Positions 36,930 to 50,402 of a DNA stretch of 64,000 nucleotides are shown piece by piece (the stretch's first letter is position 1; every line of letters begins with the position of its first letter). This stretch comes from Tamarix chinensis (Eukaryota; Streptophyta; Magnoliopsida; Caryophyllales; Tamaricaceae). The notes under the pieces were generated by a model that saw only the letters and a list, made by a program, of their open reading frames with translations, was not told where the DNA came from and did no database searches. The stretch spans positions 10,721,786 to 10,785,785 of the forward strand of contig CM060174.1 of assembly GCA_030549775.1 (NCBI GenBank), in the 5' to 3' direction. Made by a program: the position numbers and the translations under genes.

Positions 36930-38470
36930 AAAGTGGTGTAACAAAGGGGCTAAAGTGTTAATTTTGAAGGCAAAAGGGTAATATGGTAATTTTATGATTA
37001 AATGGAAAAATGGTAATTTTATAAGTAAAGGGGTATTATGGTAATTTTGGGAGTAAAGGGTAAAGTGGTAATTTTGGGAGTAAAAAGGGTAATATGGTAA
37101 TTTTATAAGTAAATGGCAAAATGTTAATTTTATAAGTAAAGGGGTATTAAGGTAATTTTGGGAGTAAAGGGTAATATGGTAATTTTAAAAAAGAAGGGCA
37201 AAATGGTAATTTTGTAAGAAAAGATAAAAATGGTAAGTTTGGAGGTAAAAGGGTAAAATAGTAAATTGTAAAGCAAAATGGGTATTATGGTAATTTTATA
37301 AGTAAAAGAGTATTGTGGTAATTTTATAAATAAAAGGATATTATGGTAATTTGGAAGTAAGGGGTAGAAGGGTAATTTTATAAATTAAAAGGATATTTAT
37401 GGCAAACTTGGGAGTAAGGGGTAACTTGGTAATTATGATAATAGAGAAGGATAATTTGGTAAATTAACCAATAAAAGGGGATTATGGTAATTTTAATAAT
37501 GGAGAAGGGCAATATAGTAACTATAAAAATTGAGAAGGGTAAATTGGTAATTATAATTATGGATAAGTGTAAATTGGTAATTATAATTATGGAGAAGGGT
37601 AAATTAATAATTATAATAATGGAGAAGGGTAAAATGGTATTTATAATAATTAAAAAGGGTAAAATGGTAATTATAATAATCGAGAAGGGTAAATTAATAA
37701 TTATAAGGGCTTGTTTGGTATGGGAGTAATAGGGGTGGAAAATTTTTCCCCTATTTTATATATTTTATATTAAGTATTTAATAATAATAAATATATTTTT
37801 AATAAAATACCCATTTTAGATCAAATTAAGATCTAAATGGGTATTTATTAGAATAAAAATATTTAATTTTAGATAAATTATATAAGATATATAAAATATG
37901 GGGGTAATTTTTCTACCTCTATTACCCCCGTACCAAACGAGCACTAAGTATGGAAAATGGTAAATTGGTAATTATAATTATGGAAAAGGGTAAATTAATA
38001 ACTATAATAATGGAGAAGGGCGATTTGGTAATTTAACTAACAGGAGGGCAATTTGGTAATTTTGATAATGGATAAGGGCAATTTGTTAATTTATCCAACT
38101 AAAGGGGCAATTCGGTAATTATAATAATGAAGAAGGGCAATTTGGTAATTTAACCGACTAAAGGGTAAATTGCTAATTATTTAACCAACCAAAGGGAAAA
38201 ATTGGTAATTATGATAATGAAGAATGGTATTTTGATAATTTATCCAACTTAAAGGTAATTTAATAATTATAACAAAGGAGAAGGGCAATTCGGTAATCTA
38301 ACCAACCTAATGGGAGATATGATAAGTGTAGCAATTATGAGGGGTGAATGGTGATCTAAAAAGCATAGAAGATAACTTGGTAACCTAAATCGAGTAAGGG
38401 GTAATTTGGTAATTATGCAACCTGAAGGGTAATAGGATAATTTGTCAAGTAAGGAAGGGATAATTCTACC
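36930..38470 (+). repeat. GGTAATTTT tandem array, 1.5 kb
   Basis: More than forty degenerate units of about 25-32 bp built on GGGTAATATGGTAATTTT plus GGAGTAAA or GGAGAAGGG. A more regular part at 37484-37730 uses GGAGAAGGGTAAATTGGTAA and encodes a meaningless repeat frame. A MITE interrupts the array. Confidence 0.8.
37704..37947. mobile_element. Tourist-like (PIF/Harbinger) MITE with TAA duplication
   Basis: The element 37707-37944 (238 bp) has TAA on both sides. Ends are GGGCTTGTTTGGTA and, on the other strand, GTGCTCGTTTGGTA. The inverted repeats run on for most of the element, and the centre has a near-perfect palindrome around AAATACCCATTTAGATC, so the whole unit can fold back. The tandem array reads on either side of it. 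Confidence 0.8.
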
Positions 38471-38933
38471 TAACAAGTCATTGTAATTGTGGAATTTCAT
38501 AATATGACTCAAATAACGCTGATTAGCAAGGTCATAGTATTTGATAATTAGTAAGTATTACGAGAACAAATTCTAATTCGGATTTAGATGAGATTATGAT
38601 GGCCTTAATGATTTCTCTGTGTTATCTTGGATAACCGTCTGAATAAGAAATGACTAATGATATTGGAATGATTGAAAGTGAATAAGTATCTGATTATTGT
38701 GCTTTTTGTGATCACTTTAATTAAGACACTAATACTTAAAGTGAAAGACTTCGAGATCGGAAATGGTGGCTCTTTAGAGGTCACTACCCTAAAGACGTGG
38801 TTTAACCCACGATTATTTTGGTATTTGCAGGTGTGCCTTTGTGCTCCAGCCAGGCCCTATATCTTACTTTATCTAGCTCTACAGACCTATTTAGGGGGTA
38901 TGCATACTTATGGATTAGGTGTCCTTGTCGGTA

Positions 38934-39062
38934 GGGTACTGAGTAGCTTTATGCACCAATACGACTAGGGCACTTTTGCGTCCCTGGGTTCATGGTTGAA
39001 GGGTGCTGAGTAGCTTGTATGCACCAGTACGACCGGTGTACCTTTGTGTCCCGGGTTCCTGA
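38934..39062 (+). repeat. Two-copy 64-bp repeat
   Basis: GGTACTGAGTAGCTTTATGC...ACGACTAGGGCAC...GTCCC is repeated as GGTGCTGAGTAGCTTGTATGC...ACGACCGGTGTAC...GTCCC. The minus LTR at 58900-59005 holds related text. Confidence 0.6.
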
Positions 39063-39169
39063 TCTCCCATCCGAGGCAAATAATTGTAATTGTTGTGCTA
39101 ATTAAAAAAGAAAAAATACTAATAATGAAAGTGAAAAATTAATGAGCCGGGCCTAGTTGACTTATGATA

Positions 39170-39545
39170 TTGAGTATCAATCCACCGATTATAATAGTGG
39201 CCTAGGAGCGTGTTGCCCTGGCAAGTGATTATGAGTACCGATCCATCGGATATAATAGTGGCCCAGGAGCGTGTTGCCCTGGATGATGTTGATATATATT
39301 CCGATCCACCGACAATAATAGTGGGGGTCCCGAGCTCAACAAAACCAGTCATGGATGTGAATAAATTATGGAAAAATACTAATCATTTATAGTTTAATAC
39401 CATGTGAGTCGGGGCCAGACCGGTCCACCGACCAATAATAGTGGCCGGGAATGTTTTGCCCTGCATGACCGGTCCACCGGTGAATAATAGTGGCCAGGAG
39501 CGCTTTGCTCTGCATGACCGGTCCATCGGCTATAATAGTGGGGTT
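39170..39545 (+). repeat. TATAATAGTGG motif array (6 copies)
   Basis: Two blocks of three copies such as CCACCGATTATAATAGTGG and CCATCGGCTATAATAGTGG, ending in GGGGGTCCCGAGCTC and GGGGTTCCCACACTC, with a link holding GAGTCGGGGCCAGACC. Confidence 0.85.
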
Positions 39546-40051
39546 CCCACACTCATATGGATATAAAATCTAAGGGATGATTGAATAATAATGGACTAAT
39601 GGCTTAAGGCTGAAAGTATCGATCGTGCATTACGACCTATTGATATCTGATGTAAATGTTAATTTTGTGAATGTTATATATACACATCTTTTTATATATG
39701 TATATAGCTTTGTATAATGTGTTACATTGCGGACCTACTTTTAAGTGTGTTTTTAAAGGGTTACTCAGTACCGTAGTACTGAAGGGTTCCATTCGTGGGG
39801 CCCCTGCTTATTCAATGGGCAATGTCCTTTACAGGTCTTTTCAAGTGCTATTCAAGTGGGCAACGGGAAAGAGAGTAAGGAATTATCCTGAGCTGTTAGG
39901 GTTTTATTCTCTTTCTCTTTTAAATTTATGGTTTTAATGTTATTGTTGTTTTTGTAACCACCATTGGTGGACTTTATACTTGTTAACGATTTGTCACGCT
40001 ACTCTGATTTAAATATGGTTTGTAAATTGTGTTTTATACTTTTAGCCTTAG

Positions 40052-40097
40052 CACTTGGTACCGGAACGGTAGGAGTGAACCTGTCTGGTACTAAGTG
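40052..40097 (+). other. Conserved LTR 3' hairpin
   Basis: CACTTGGTACCGG (40052-40064) and CTGGTACTAAGTG (40085-40097) pair over 13 positions (two G-U type), 20-nt loop, 99 bp before the LTR end. Confidence 0.75.
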
Positions 40098-41189
40098 TGG
40101 CGGTAATATCCCCAAAATTCATAGTTTGTTATTTTGCTTATGCTATTTATTTTAATAAAATAAAATTTTTTAGTAGTAAATTTTGGGGGTGTTACAGCCC
40201 ATCCCATATCTTGAGACTTCTGTACCTCCTAACTCACCCTGACATCCTTCCCGTAATCCACTTTCTCACACCGGGAGCCTGACTCCTAAGTGTGTGGGTC
40301 AAGCCCACTCATCGCCTTACCCTAGGGTTTCTCCAAAAACACTAATTTGGGCCTATATGGCCCATTCTTCTCTACCTCACAGAACCCAAACTATTTAATA
40401 CCCCACACGTCATGACCCTTAGATTCAACTCTCACTTCATACCCCGACTCATTCTCATTTATTTTTATTATTTTCTTTTTCTTTTTCCACCTCCTCAAAT
40501 TAGGGTTTCCTCCCAAACCCTAGCGTGGTCTCCTACGCATCCTTATACTGTCCTACGTACTATTTTTCACCCAAAGCCCACAGTTACCCAAACGACACTT
40601 CTATTACCTTCCTCACGCCCCGAGGCAACTTTCCATACGTAAAGTTTGCTCCTATGCGGACTCTAACCATCCCATACAAAACCCTCGATATTTATCATGC
40701 CAAACCCTAAAATTCCCATGCAAACCCTAGTTCCTCCCATGTAAACTTTAGTTTCTCCTACTCTTTCATTTTATTTATATCCCCCCTTTTTATTCACCAC
40801 TCATGGATCATGGGTTATTTAGGTCATTCTTACCTACGTTAGCCAACTTACTTCCCCTTGGTTATCTTATTTTCCCATTTTTCTCTTTCATGCCTCCATC
40901 CCACATCACCACATCAAATACTCTAGCATGCATGTCCTAAGGGCCACATTACATCACGTCACAACTTGCAGCATATCCATATTAGCACATACCAGAAGAG
41001 AGCACATGAACATACCTCTGTTCCAAGCCGCGCTATACATGAAACAGTTAAGATAATAGCATATAAAACCCAACATATAATTATACAGGACATCTAAGGC
41101 ATGTAAGACACATAGCACACATGCAACCTTAGCTACACCCTTACTTGGTTTGGGTCACTAAGTTACCTCCCACACTTATTAGGTCGCTA

Positions 41190-41905
41190 ATCACCCTTCA
41201 TAATTGTTACAATTAATATATTTTCCATTTGGTTGGTTAGATTACTAATTTGCCCATTTCCTTTATTATAATTAACAAATTGCCCTTTAGTTGGTCAAAT
41301 TACCAAATTACCCCTTTAGTTGGTTAAACTACCAAATTGCCCCTCACATTTATCATATTTACCATTTTACCCTTCTTTTTTATTAAATTATCATTTTACC
41401 CTTCTCAATTATTATATTTACCAAGTTACTCCTTTCCGATTTTCACTTTACCCCTTTTATTTATAAAATTACCATTTTACCCCTTTACTTTTAAATTTAT
41501 CATTTTGCCCCTTTATATCCAAGATTACCATTTTTCCTTTTAATTAAGAAATTACCATACCTTTTTGTCCTTTAATTACGAAATTACCATTTTGCCCTTT
41601 AATTATGAAATTACCATTTTGTCCTTTTATTATATAATTACCATTTTACCCTTTAATTACAAAATTACCATTTTCCCTTTTATTATAAAATTATCATTTT
41701 GCCCTTTAATCACAAATTACCATTTTACCCTTTAATTATAAAATTACTATTTCACCATTTAATTACAAAATTACTATTTTACCCTTTAATTACAAAATTA
41801 CTAATTTACCCTTTTTACTTACAATTTACCACTTTACCCTTGCCTCCAAATTACCATAATACCCTTTTTAATTAAAAATTACCATTTTGTCCCTTATTAC
41901 ACCAC
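41190..41905 (-). repeat. GGTAATTTT tandem array on the minus strand
   Basis: Seen on plus as AAATTACCATTTTGCCCTTT units of about 21-30 bp. It is the counterpart of the array at 36930-38470 in minus LTR 33581-44177. Confidence 0.8.
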
Positions 41906-42569
41906 TTATATTAAATTATTATCACTACCTAACATATTATTATTAATACCTCATCCACAACTATTATATTTAATATAATACTTTTAGCACCCACACATAT
42001 TAGGCAACATTCTTACATAAGATATATTACTAAAATACCCCTAGGGCTCACAACCATATTAACCATGCATTAAAGATCACAATAGCATAATACAATATGG
42101 ATAATACTTAGCATTTTCATTAATAACCAACTCTTACCTTAAACAATATTTCCATACATAGTATATAATCTATCATGCTTCCTTTTTATCAATCAATACA
42201 AGACACCACATATATCATATTAAACAACATATATCAAGCATAATAATATATTAACAATCCTAATGTGCTAACATACGTTAATCCATGTGTTTAAGTGGGG
42301 TTTAACGGTTATCTTAATTCCCGCAAAAATGAACCTCACTAGTATTCCCGTTAAAGATTCAAGCTTTGATTATCAAAACCAATACCTAAAAATAATATCA
42401 AGATTTATTATATTAGAAATAATAAAAATCAAAGTATAAGACTTTATAACACTTAATTAATCAAATACTTGAATTAAATATTATTATACCTTAAAATTAT
42501 TACCCAACTAAATCAAGAAATGTAGTAACTCATGTTGTTCATGTAGTATGAGCTGAATGCAAAATAATA

Positions 42570-43860
42570 GGGTAGAGGCTCAAAATGGCATAAGGAGGAG
42601 GAGAGAAAATCAATTTCAGGTTAGGGTTGTTAGGCTAAGAAGAAGGGTAGATGGGGGAGGATTTGGGGCAAGGGAAGGGTGCAGTAGTGGAGATGGGGCG
42701 TAGGTGGTGGTCGGGGATAGGTTAACGGCTGCGGTAGTGGCAGCGAAGCTGCGAAGGGGGGCTGCCGAGGTGAGTTGAGATGGAGGGCTGAGAAGGAAGG
42801 AAAAGGGAGAGGGAAAATGAAGGCCTACAGGTGGTGGTTTAGGCCAAAGGAGGCTTGGGGTGGTAGAGGGGGTTGTAGGGATTAGTTTGGTGGCTTAGGT
42901 GGCGGTAGAGGTGGTGGAACGATAGCGGATCGAGGAGGTACAAGGTAGCTGCCGAGAAGGGAGGGAAAGAAGAGAAAAAGAAGAGAGGAGGAAGAAGGAG
43001 GCTGCGGGGTGGCTCGAGGGGTACCATGATGGTTCGGGAGTGAGGTAGAGGGTGGCAGGGGGTGGTGCAGGTGGCTGGTGCGGTGGTGGCAGCAACGAAG
43101 TAGGGCGGCGAAGCAAAAATAGGGTGAAAGAGGGGATGAGAAGAAAGGAAGAAAAGAGGGTCAGGGAATGCATGGGAAGCTCGAAAAGAAATGGTAGAAT
43201 GAGGTAGGGAGGAAGAATAAAAAGAAGAGGAAGAGAAAGGAGGGGATAAGGGTGGCTTGAGGGAGGCGGCAGGGAGGTAGGGGAATGGCGATGGCAAGGA
43301 GAAGGAGAGGGAGGAGAAGAGAGGTGTGGCCAGGCATGGGAGGAGGGAGAGGAGATGGTGGGGCCGGGATGGGGTAAAGGAATGGTAGGAGAGAGAGAGA
43401 GAGAGAGCGAGAGAGAGAAAGAGAGAGATAGGTAGATCAATAGGGGAGAGGGTTGTAGGTAGGGTGGCGAAGATGGCGGGGTGGTCGGGTTTTTCATCGG
43501 GGAAAAAGGAAGAAGAAGAAGAAAGAAAGAAGAAGGGGAAGGGGCTAGTGCGAGCGAGCGGCTGAAGGGGAAGAGGGTGTGGGTTGGCTCGATCGAGGGA
43601 GAAAGGAAAGAAAAGGAAGAGGGGAGGCAGGCCGACCCATAGAGGGAAGGAAGAGAAGAAAGGGGAGGGGCGGCCTGGGCTGACGACGCGAGAGACAGAG
43701 GGGGAAAGAAAATGGGTTAACGACCCAGGCGTGAGGGTGGGGGGAGAGGTAGGCTGGCTGGCGGCCCAAGGAAAGGAAAAAAAAAGAAGAAGAAAGAAAA
43801 GAGAAAAAAGTAGAGAAACAGGAGAAGAAAAGGGAAAAAGGAAAAAGAAAAGGGAAAATG
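42570..43860 (-). repeat. Purine-rich tract (pyrimidine tract of the minus LTR)
   Basis: G+A dominate on plus, with a (GA)n run at about 43388-43425. It matches 35085-36180 in reverse. Open frames here are artefacts. Confidence 0.75.
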
Positions 43861-46322
43861 GGATTAAATAAAATAATTTAATTTATAAAATAATAAAATA
43901 CAATATTTTTGGGTAATAAATTTATTTAATAATTTAATTTAATATAATTAAAACATAAGGGTTTAAAAAGGATAATTTTAGTAAAATAATGGTTTGAAAA
44001 ATTATTTAAATAATAAGAGTATGATAAAATAACAAAATATTTATTTTAATTTATTAAATATATATATCCAATTTTATATACTCAAAAATCTATAAAATAA
44101 TTAAATTAAATAAATTTAAAGCTAATTTATCCCAAATAAAAGTTATTTATTAAATTATAGGCTTTTAAAATCTAACAACTCTCTTATGATATCTTTCTTC
44201 CCTTTTTGTATTTTTGTGAGTTTTCAACCAATACCCACTCCCCCTATTTGATTCAAGTTAGATATAGGCAAGGGAGGAGGTGTTTGTTCAACCAAAAACA
44301 ACCCCAACCTTGCATGTTTTATTTCAACACTCAAAACACACGTTTTAACCACCCCTCTACCCCCTTCTATGGCTAATGTCTTTGTAACTTTTCACACCTC
44401 ATTCTCTCTTTGTGGTTACCCTCTACCTTTGGTTTTTATTTTGTTTTGAGTCTTTCATTTCATACTACAATTAACAACTCTTTTCCTTGCTATTTCGTGG
44501 CTTTATATCCCTCCAATAAGCCCTGACTTTTGCTTCACCACAAACTTGGTTGTTACTTCCATTGACTAGGAATATTTTATTTTATTTCATTTATTTGTAA
44601 AATCAAGCCCTCTCATGGCTTAGATACTAGAAGCTCATCCTCATTTCTTGTTGGGTTTTGTTCCTTATATGTGATACTCCATCTAGGTATCCTTTTTGCT
44701 CAGTGAATCACAAGTCTTCCCTCTTATTTTTCCCTTTCTTGCTAGCTTACTGAACAACTTCATTTGTTGTAGCTGTTGGTGTTGTGTGTGATGTACTAGA
44801 ATTTTCATATCTTTTCTTCCTTTTTTTATATATTTTTTTTCTTTCCCTTTAACCTTCCAACACGTTGTCCTCTCATTCTTTTGTGGTGGTTTCTGAGTCT
44901 CCATATCCAAGAATATTTCTTCCATTTCACTTCTTTCCTTATCATTCCATAATTAAATTTTCATGTTGATCTATTTTGTGTTATTCTTATTTTAGGTGAT
45001 CAAGTGGTACAAGAAGAATATTAGAATTATTTTGTGCTTAAAGACCATAATGCCTTTTTGCAAGGATCACTTCTTTAGATTTAGCCTCTTGGTTGTTATG
45101 TATTAATTTATTGTAATCCATATTACCATATTTTTATTCCTAGAAATTATGATTAAAGTTGTTTTATATGGTGTTATTGCATTCTACCTTGATATCATGC
45201 TTTTGGGTGCTATTATATTTTTTTAGGTAAATTCTACATTTTTATACCTTGCTAGGCTTTGTAAGAAGATTGGGACCATGATGGTCAATTTTCATTTTAT
45301 TTTACTTTATAAGTGCATAGATGAGTAGATATAATTATTCTAATTATTATCATGGGTGTATTGGGTTGAAAAGAGGTTTGGATATGTTGGAGGCTTAGGG
45401 ATTTTTGGTCCTAGGACTTTTGTGGTGGTTTTTCTGTTTTTATATAAGGCTAATTATTTATTTGAGTTTCTATTAATGTGTGGGTATTTGTGTATAATTT
45501 TGATGAATTATTAAGACTTGTGAAATTTTGTGGGTAATTGGTGAATTTTGACCCCTGAGGTAAAGTGGTCTTTTTGTTAGATTTTGTGGAAGGCAAATAT
45601 ACCATTATAACCTTTGAGTTTTTTTTTACATAAACTTTGAGACACAATATGGTAGGGTTTAAGTATGTTTGGGTTAAGTTATAATAATAAGAATTTTAAT
45701 GACATTTAAGTGAATTAGGGGCATTTTGGTCATTATGGGTTAAATATGAAAATTTTGGGTTGTGAGAGTGTTTTTGAGATATAAAAATTATAAGTATAAT
45801 TTTTGAAGAGTTTGGATTAATTATGGGTAAGATACGAATAATAGTAAGAGAAATGACTTTGAGGAATAGTAGCTAAGAGGTAGCATCGGTAATGTATGTA
45901 TGAAATATAAGAGTTTACCCTTGATTTTAGATATGTTGATCTTAGTATTATTCTATGAAGTTGCATTAAATTTGGTAAATTGGTGAGATATGAGGGTGAA
46001 GTTATGACTCTAGGGTGAATTAGGGTTTCAAGGGGCATTTTAAGAGGTAACATCAGTATTATATGTATTAAACAAGGGATTTTAGCCTTGATTTTTAGGT
46101 ATGCTAATTTTAATGTTATTTTAGAATGTTTTGCTGCATTGTGGAATTAGTGAGACGTGAGGGTGAAGTCATGACCTATTGGTGAATTAGGGTTTGATAG
46201 GGCATTATAAACGTTTACCTTGGTTATATTTCTTAATGTGTGTATTATTTTTTCTATATTCATCATCATGATGTCTAGTGGCTATAACATGTGGAATTAG
46301 TTGAACATAACATTATTATAAG

Positions 46323-49300
46323 TGTTACAATCTATAATAAGGTAACATCACATTTTCTCAAATCCTAATTACTATATGTGATTGGTCTAAAAAGTCGTCT
46401 TTGAAAAAAATACATATATTCTATTATCAGGTTTCATTTCATTCGTGTTAATTTTTAAACATTTCGTTAATTATTTCTCTCATTTGTGGAAAACACATCT
46501 ATTACAATTCTTCATATTCTTATGTTTTCACTCTTTTCGACCTGTTCAAATTTGTGAATTGATCCAAAAATATTTTAGACTTCATTCGTCAATTCTATTC
46601 ATTCATGTTTCACCTTTCATTCCGAATTGTTAAATTGCGAAAAAAAATCCATTTATGCAATTGGACAATTTTAGCCATTTTTGTCATTTTTAATCTATTG
46701 GTCATCAAATGAGTTCCTAGGCCAAATATTTTTTATATATTTGGTTTTCTAAAAATATTTTGCATCAATTTGTGATAATTTGAACCCCACGTTATTCATT
46801 TTGTGCATTTGCGGAAAAACATATTTCCATGATTTATCCATTTTTGCCATTTTTGGTTTTTTTCCATCCGTCGAGCTTTAAACCAAATCCAATACCCAAT
46901 ATTTTTATATATTTGAGTTTCTAAAATTATTCTATACCTTTCCATAAGTTTTTTATAATATTTGGAACTCAATTGATATTTTTTCCAATAAGTGTCCATT
47001 ATTGGACTTTCTTACAATTTAATTAATTAAAATAAATTATAACCAATCCTCTAACTAATATTTCAATCCTAACTAATCTTCTAACCAAACCAAATCATAT
47101 TTATAACTTGGTTACCTTTCTCCCAACCAAAAAATGCAACTAGTACCATAATCATAATTTTGTGACATTTCTCTTGCACACTCAACCATAGCCTAACATA
47201 TCTCGTACACTCCTAATCCTAGCACTCAAGTGAGGCTAAATTCAAACCAAAAACTCAATCCACACTCCTCCATATCAGATCTCACTCTATTCTTGCTAAA
47301 TCGTGCGTTCTAATTTCAGAACATACATAAAATCATGAATGTCAACAGAGTGCAAAGTTGATTACTTTTCAACTAGCAGCAACTCGTTCTCTCTCTCTAG
47401 TTGTCATATTCCTTTATTTTTTTTTATTTGGAAATTATGCATTGCACACTACAACTCCATATTATTCAAATCCCTAAAGTTGAGCTCCTTCGACATTATT
47501 CATAACCAAAATTTTGCTTCACGGCGAGCTTCACAAATCAGCAAAGCTAATTTTTGTGTGACTTCAAACAAATAATATGCCTCGACCTTGCTTCCTTTAC
47601 CATATATTATTGTTTTTTTATTCTTTCTTTCATGTTATAACTTATCTAGGTACCCTTCTTACCAAGGAAATCGTTCCCCTTCCCTCTTCTTTTTCCTCTC
47701 CTATATGCCTTGCTGAGCAATGTTGGAATTTTGCTACAATTGTTTTGTGTGTTATAGCAAATATTTTGTGTCTTTCCTCTCTTCTTTTCTCCTTGGTTTC
47801 CTTCCCATTAATACCCCAAAACCTTTATCTATCATTCATTGGTTGTTGTTGTTGTTTTTGTGGTGGTTTTCAAACCTCATATTCAAAAGTAATCTTTTCC
47901 ATTTCAATTCCTTTCTTCCCTTTTTTCTTATTTATTAATCTTGGTTTATCTAACTCTTTTATCTTATATTCTTGAAGGTGACCAAGTGAAGGAATTACTA
48001 GATTCCTTATTTTAGCTTTGCTAAGGAGCTTAGGAATTTTGGTAACTAACTAACCTTTAAAAATATGATTTTGTGCTAAGTGTATTATATGTTCTTTTAT
48101 GCATGACTAGATTTATTTTAATTATAAGTATGAAATAATATCTTAAAAAATATTTCATGACATGTGTATGTTTCTATCTTATGTGTATAAGAACAGAAAT
48201 CTAATGAGAAGATGGTTTGTGTGATTTTTACACATTCTTATGTCTACTGGAAAGGTGGTGAATATTTAGTGAAGTAGTGATGAATGTTTAGTAGAGTCAT
48301 GCTGAATTTTCAGCATAGTTGTGATGAGTATGCCTAGATTCAAGTAGTTTAGCTCTCATCCTTATTATTTTATATGAGCTTTGATTGTTTTAAACTTATC
48401 TAAGTATTCCATTGCTTGTATAATAATGTATAGAAGCTAAGTTGTGAGTTTTGTATGATTTAGAGTTGAAATGAATTTTTTTAAGGTTTAGACACATTCA
48501 ACCATGGGTACATTGGGTTATACATATTGCTTTTGAAAGTTTTAAGTGCACCATTGTCTTCATTAAGTCTTTTAAATAAAATTTGGTATATGATATATAA
48601 GGTTTTGATGTTGTTAAGAGTAAGTTATTACTTTTATAAGTTTAATATAATTTTAGGTGAATAATAACATATTGGCCATTACATATAAATTATGAAATTT
48701 TTGAGACCTAAGTGGATATTATATTAATAAAATAAGCTAAATAGATAAGTTTGACACTTAGGTGACATTTGATGAGCATACCTAGAGACCTTAATTAAAA
48801 TAATTAAGTAAGTAAGAAAAACAAAAAGAGAAATATACACTTGGGTACATTGAGTAATCTTAGAATTTTATCTTTTGTCCTATTTATATTTCATCCTAAG
48901 AAAATAATTGGTTAATTATAATTCTTTTAGCATGAAATATTCATCTCTTAATATTAAGGTAAATTAGTTGGTGTTAAAGATACTTTAGTCTATTTATGTG
49001 TCTTTAGACTAGCTATTTGATTTGGTCTTATATGTGAACCTTTGGTTGACTTAGATGTTGGTTATTGAACCTTGTATCAAATAATTGGAGTCAATGTATA
49101 TTGATATCAAATTTTAGTTGGGCCTTTTATGGCATGGAACTTGGACTTTAATGCCTTAATAATCTCCCTTGGGGTTCATGCCTTAATAATATGCCTTGGG
49201 CTTTAATGCCTCATATATTCAATTGGACTTTAATGGCATGATAATGGGCCTTTGTGCTCTAAATGGTTCGAATATTGATTCCTCTATGGATTAATTGCGT

Positions 49301-50402
49301 AGATAATATCGGAATTTGACAAAATAATTGGTTTGTGTTCAAAGAAGTGATTAAGTGATGTTCTGTGGCCTTGTTCTTGCTCAACCTAAATCTTTGAAAG
49401 ATCTTGAGTCGGGACTTGTACCACTTGGCATAGCTATCCGAGTTAGGTTTGGTATTCACTTGGTACCATTCCAGTATTTTTTTATTCTATAATCTTGGGT
49501 ACCTTACGAGGTCCGAAGAGTCCCGTTTCTACTCTATAGGTGTCTCGATATATTTTGGCCCTATAGGGGGTATGTATACTTAAGTGATTAGGTGTTCAAC
49601 TATTTGGTGGTCTAGTTACGTTTTTAGGTGGCCCAGCTAGGGCTAATACCTTTCGAGTACTAGATTAGTTGTTATGGTTTCTTTGAGTCTTTGTCCTCGA
49701 GTTAATATAATAAATTGGTTGTGATCACTATAATAAAATATAATAACCAATGGATCACATCTATCTATACATTCATATTACATTATTTTATACTTGATGA
49801 TTGAGTTTCGTGTTCTCAATTAACATATATATGTAAGCATGATATCATCTTGTTATTATATGATATATCGCTTTCTTTGCTGGGCCTCATACACAATGCT
49901 ATCTCTTTAGGATAGTTGTGTTACTCAATACAAGATGCGTACTGATACTACACATTTGTAGACGTTTTGTCACATGTATATGATGATGCTCCTACTCACT
50001 TCGAGGAGGTTCCTCAAGCAGAGTGATGCAGGTTTATACCTTAGGGTTAGGGCATAAAGTTATTTCTATCCGAGGTCGCACATGTTATTTACTCTAGATG
50101 TTGGATATCTCCTTTAGACTCTTCATCTCTTTTAATCCCTTTATCTCTTTTTATATATTGTATTATTTGGAGCATATTCTCCATACTCTGTTATTATGTT
50201 TAAATTATTAAAGGCTTTTTCTATTTATATCTATTGTCATAAGTTTTAATTTATTTGATGTAAATTTTTAGCCTTGCACATAGTATGAGAAATGTACGGA
50301 CTAGACTCTTGCTATGTGTGGCGATAACACCTGCTATATTATGTTAATACTTCCGCTTAAAAATAAATAAAAAAAATTAGTAGTAAATTTTGAGCTATTA
50401 CA
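46323..50402 (+). mobile_element. Solo LTR, family C, 4080 bp
   Basis: It runs from TGTTACAATCTATAATAAGG (46323) to AAATTTTGAGCTATTACA (50402), flanked by ATAAG (46318-46322) and ATAAT (50403-50407), a 4/5 duplication. Its text follows LTR 54661-58371 in order (TTTTTATATATTTGG.TTTC words, GTATGTATACTTAAGTGATTAGG). No coding region is seen; the many C/T-rich open frames at 47330-47980 are composition effects. Confidence 0.75.
50277..50318 (+). other. Conserved LTR 3' hairpin, compensatory change
   Basis: CACATAGTATGAG (50277-50289) and CTCTTGCTATGTG (50306-50318) pair at 12 of 13 positions around a 16-nt loop, 84 bp before the end. Relative to the CACTTAG/CTAAGTG type, position 4 is changed on both arms (T-A to A-T). 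Confidence 0.7.

Larger units (their letters stand above)
34780..40196 (+). mobile_element. Complete solo LTR, family B, 5417 bp
   Basis: It runs from TGTAATCCCCTAAAATTTC (34780) to TTTTGGGGGTGTTACA (40196). Flanks are ACCCA (34775-34779) and GCCCA (40197-40201), a 4/5 duplication. Joining the flanks gives GAGGxCCCATCCCATAT...GAGAC, matching uninterrupted text at 60315 (GAGGGCCCGTCCCATAT), which proves the insertion point. A Tourist-like MITE sits inside. No coding region is present. Confidence 0.85.
33581..44177 (-). mobile_element. Giant LTR, family B, minus strand (5.2 kb net), with nested LTR
   Basis: Read on the minus strand it runs from TGTTAGATTTTAAAAGCC (44177) to TTTTAGGGGTGTTACA (33581). 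LTR 34780-40196 is inserted in it. Without this, 5180 bp remain, parallel to LTR 34780-40196 along its whole length: AT-rich start, pyrimidine tract (purine-rich on plus), GGTAATTTT array, motif array, hairpin. Flanks ATGTG / ACTCT do not match, so any target duplication has decayed. Confidence 0.7.

Noticed and set aside
37484..37729. Repetitive 81-codon open frame (KGKLVIIIMEKGK type)
   Set aside because: It is the translation of a 30-bp tandem array, whose unit length is a multiple of three; no coding signal.
44178..46322. Gene candidates in the T-rich part of LTR family C
   Set aside because: Open frames are short, change between relatives and end at random; the sequence aligns as non-coding LTR.
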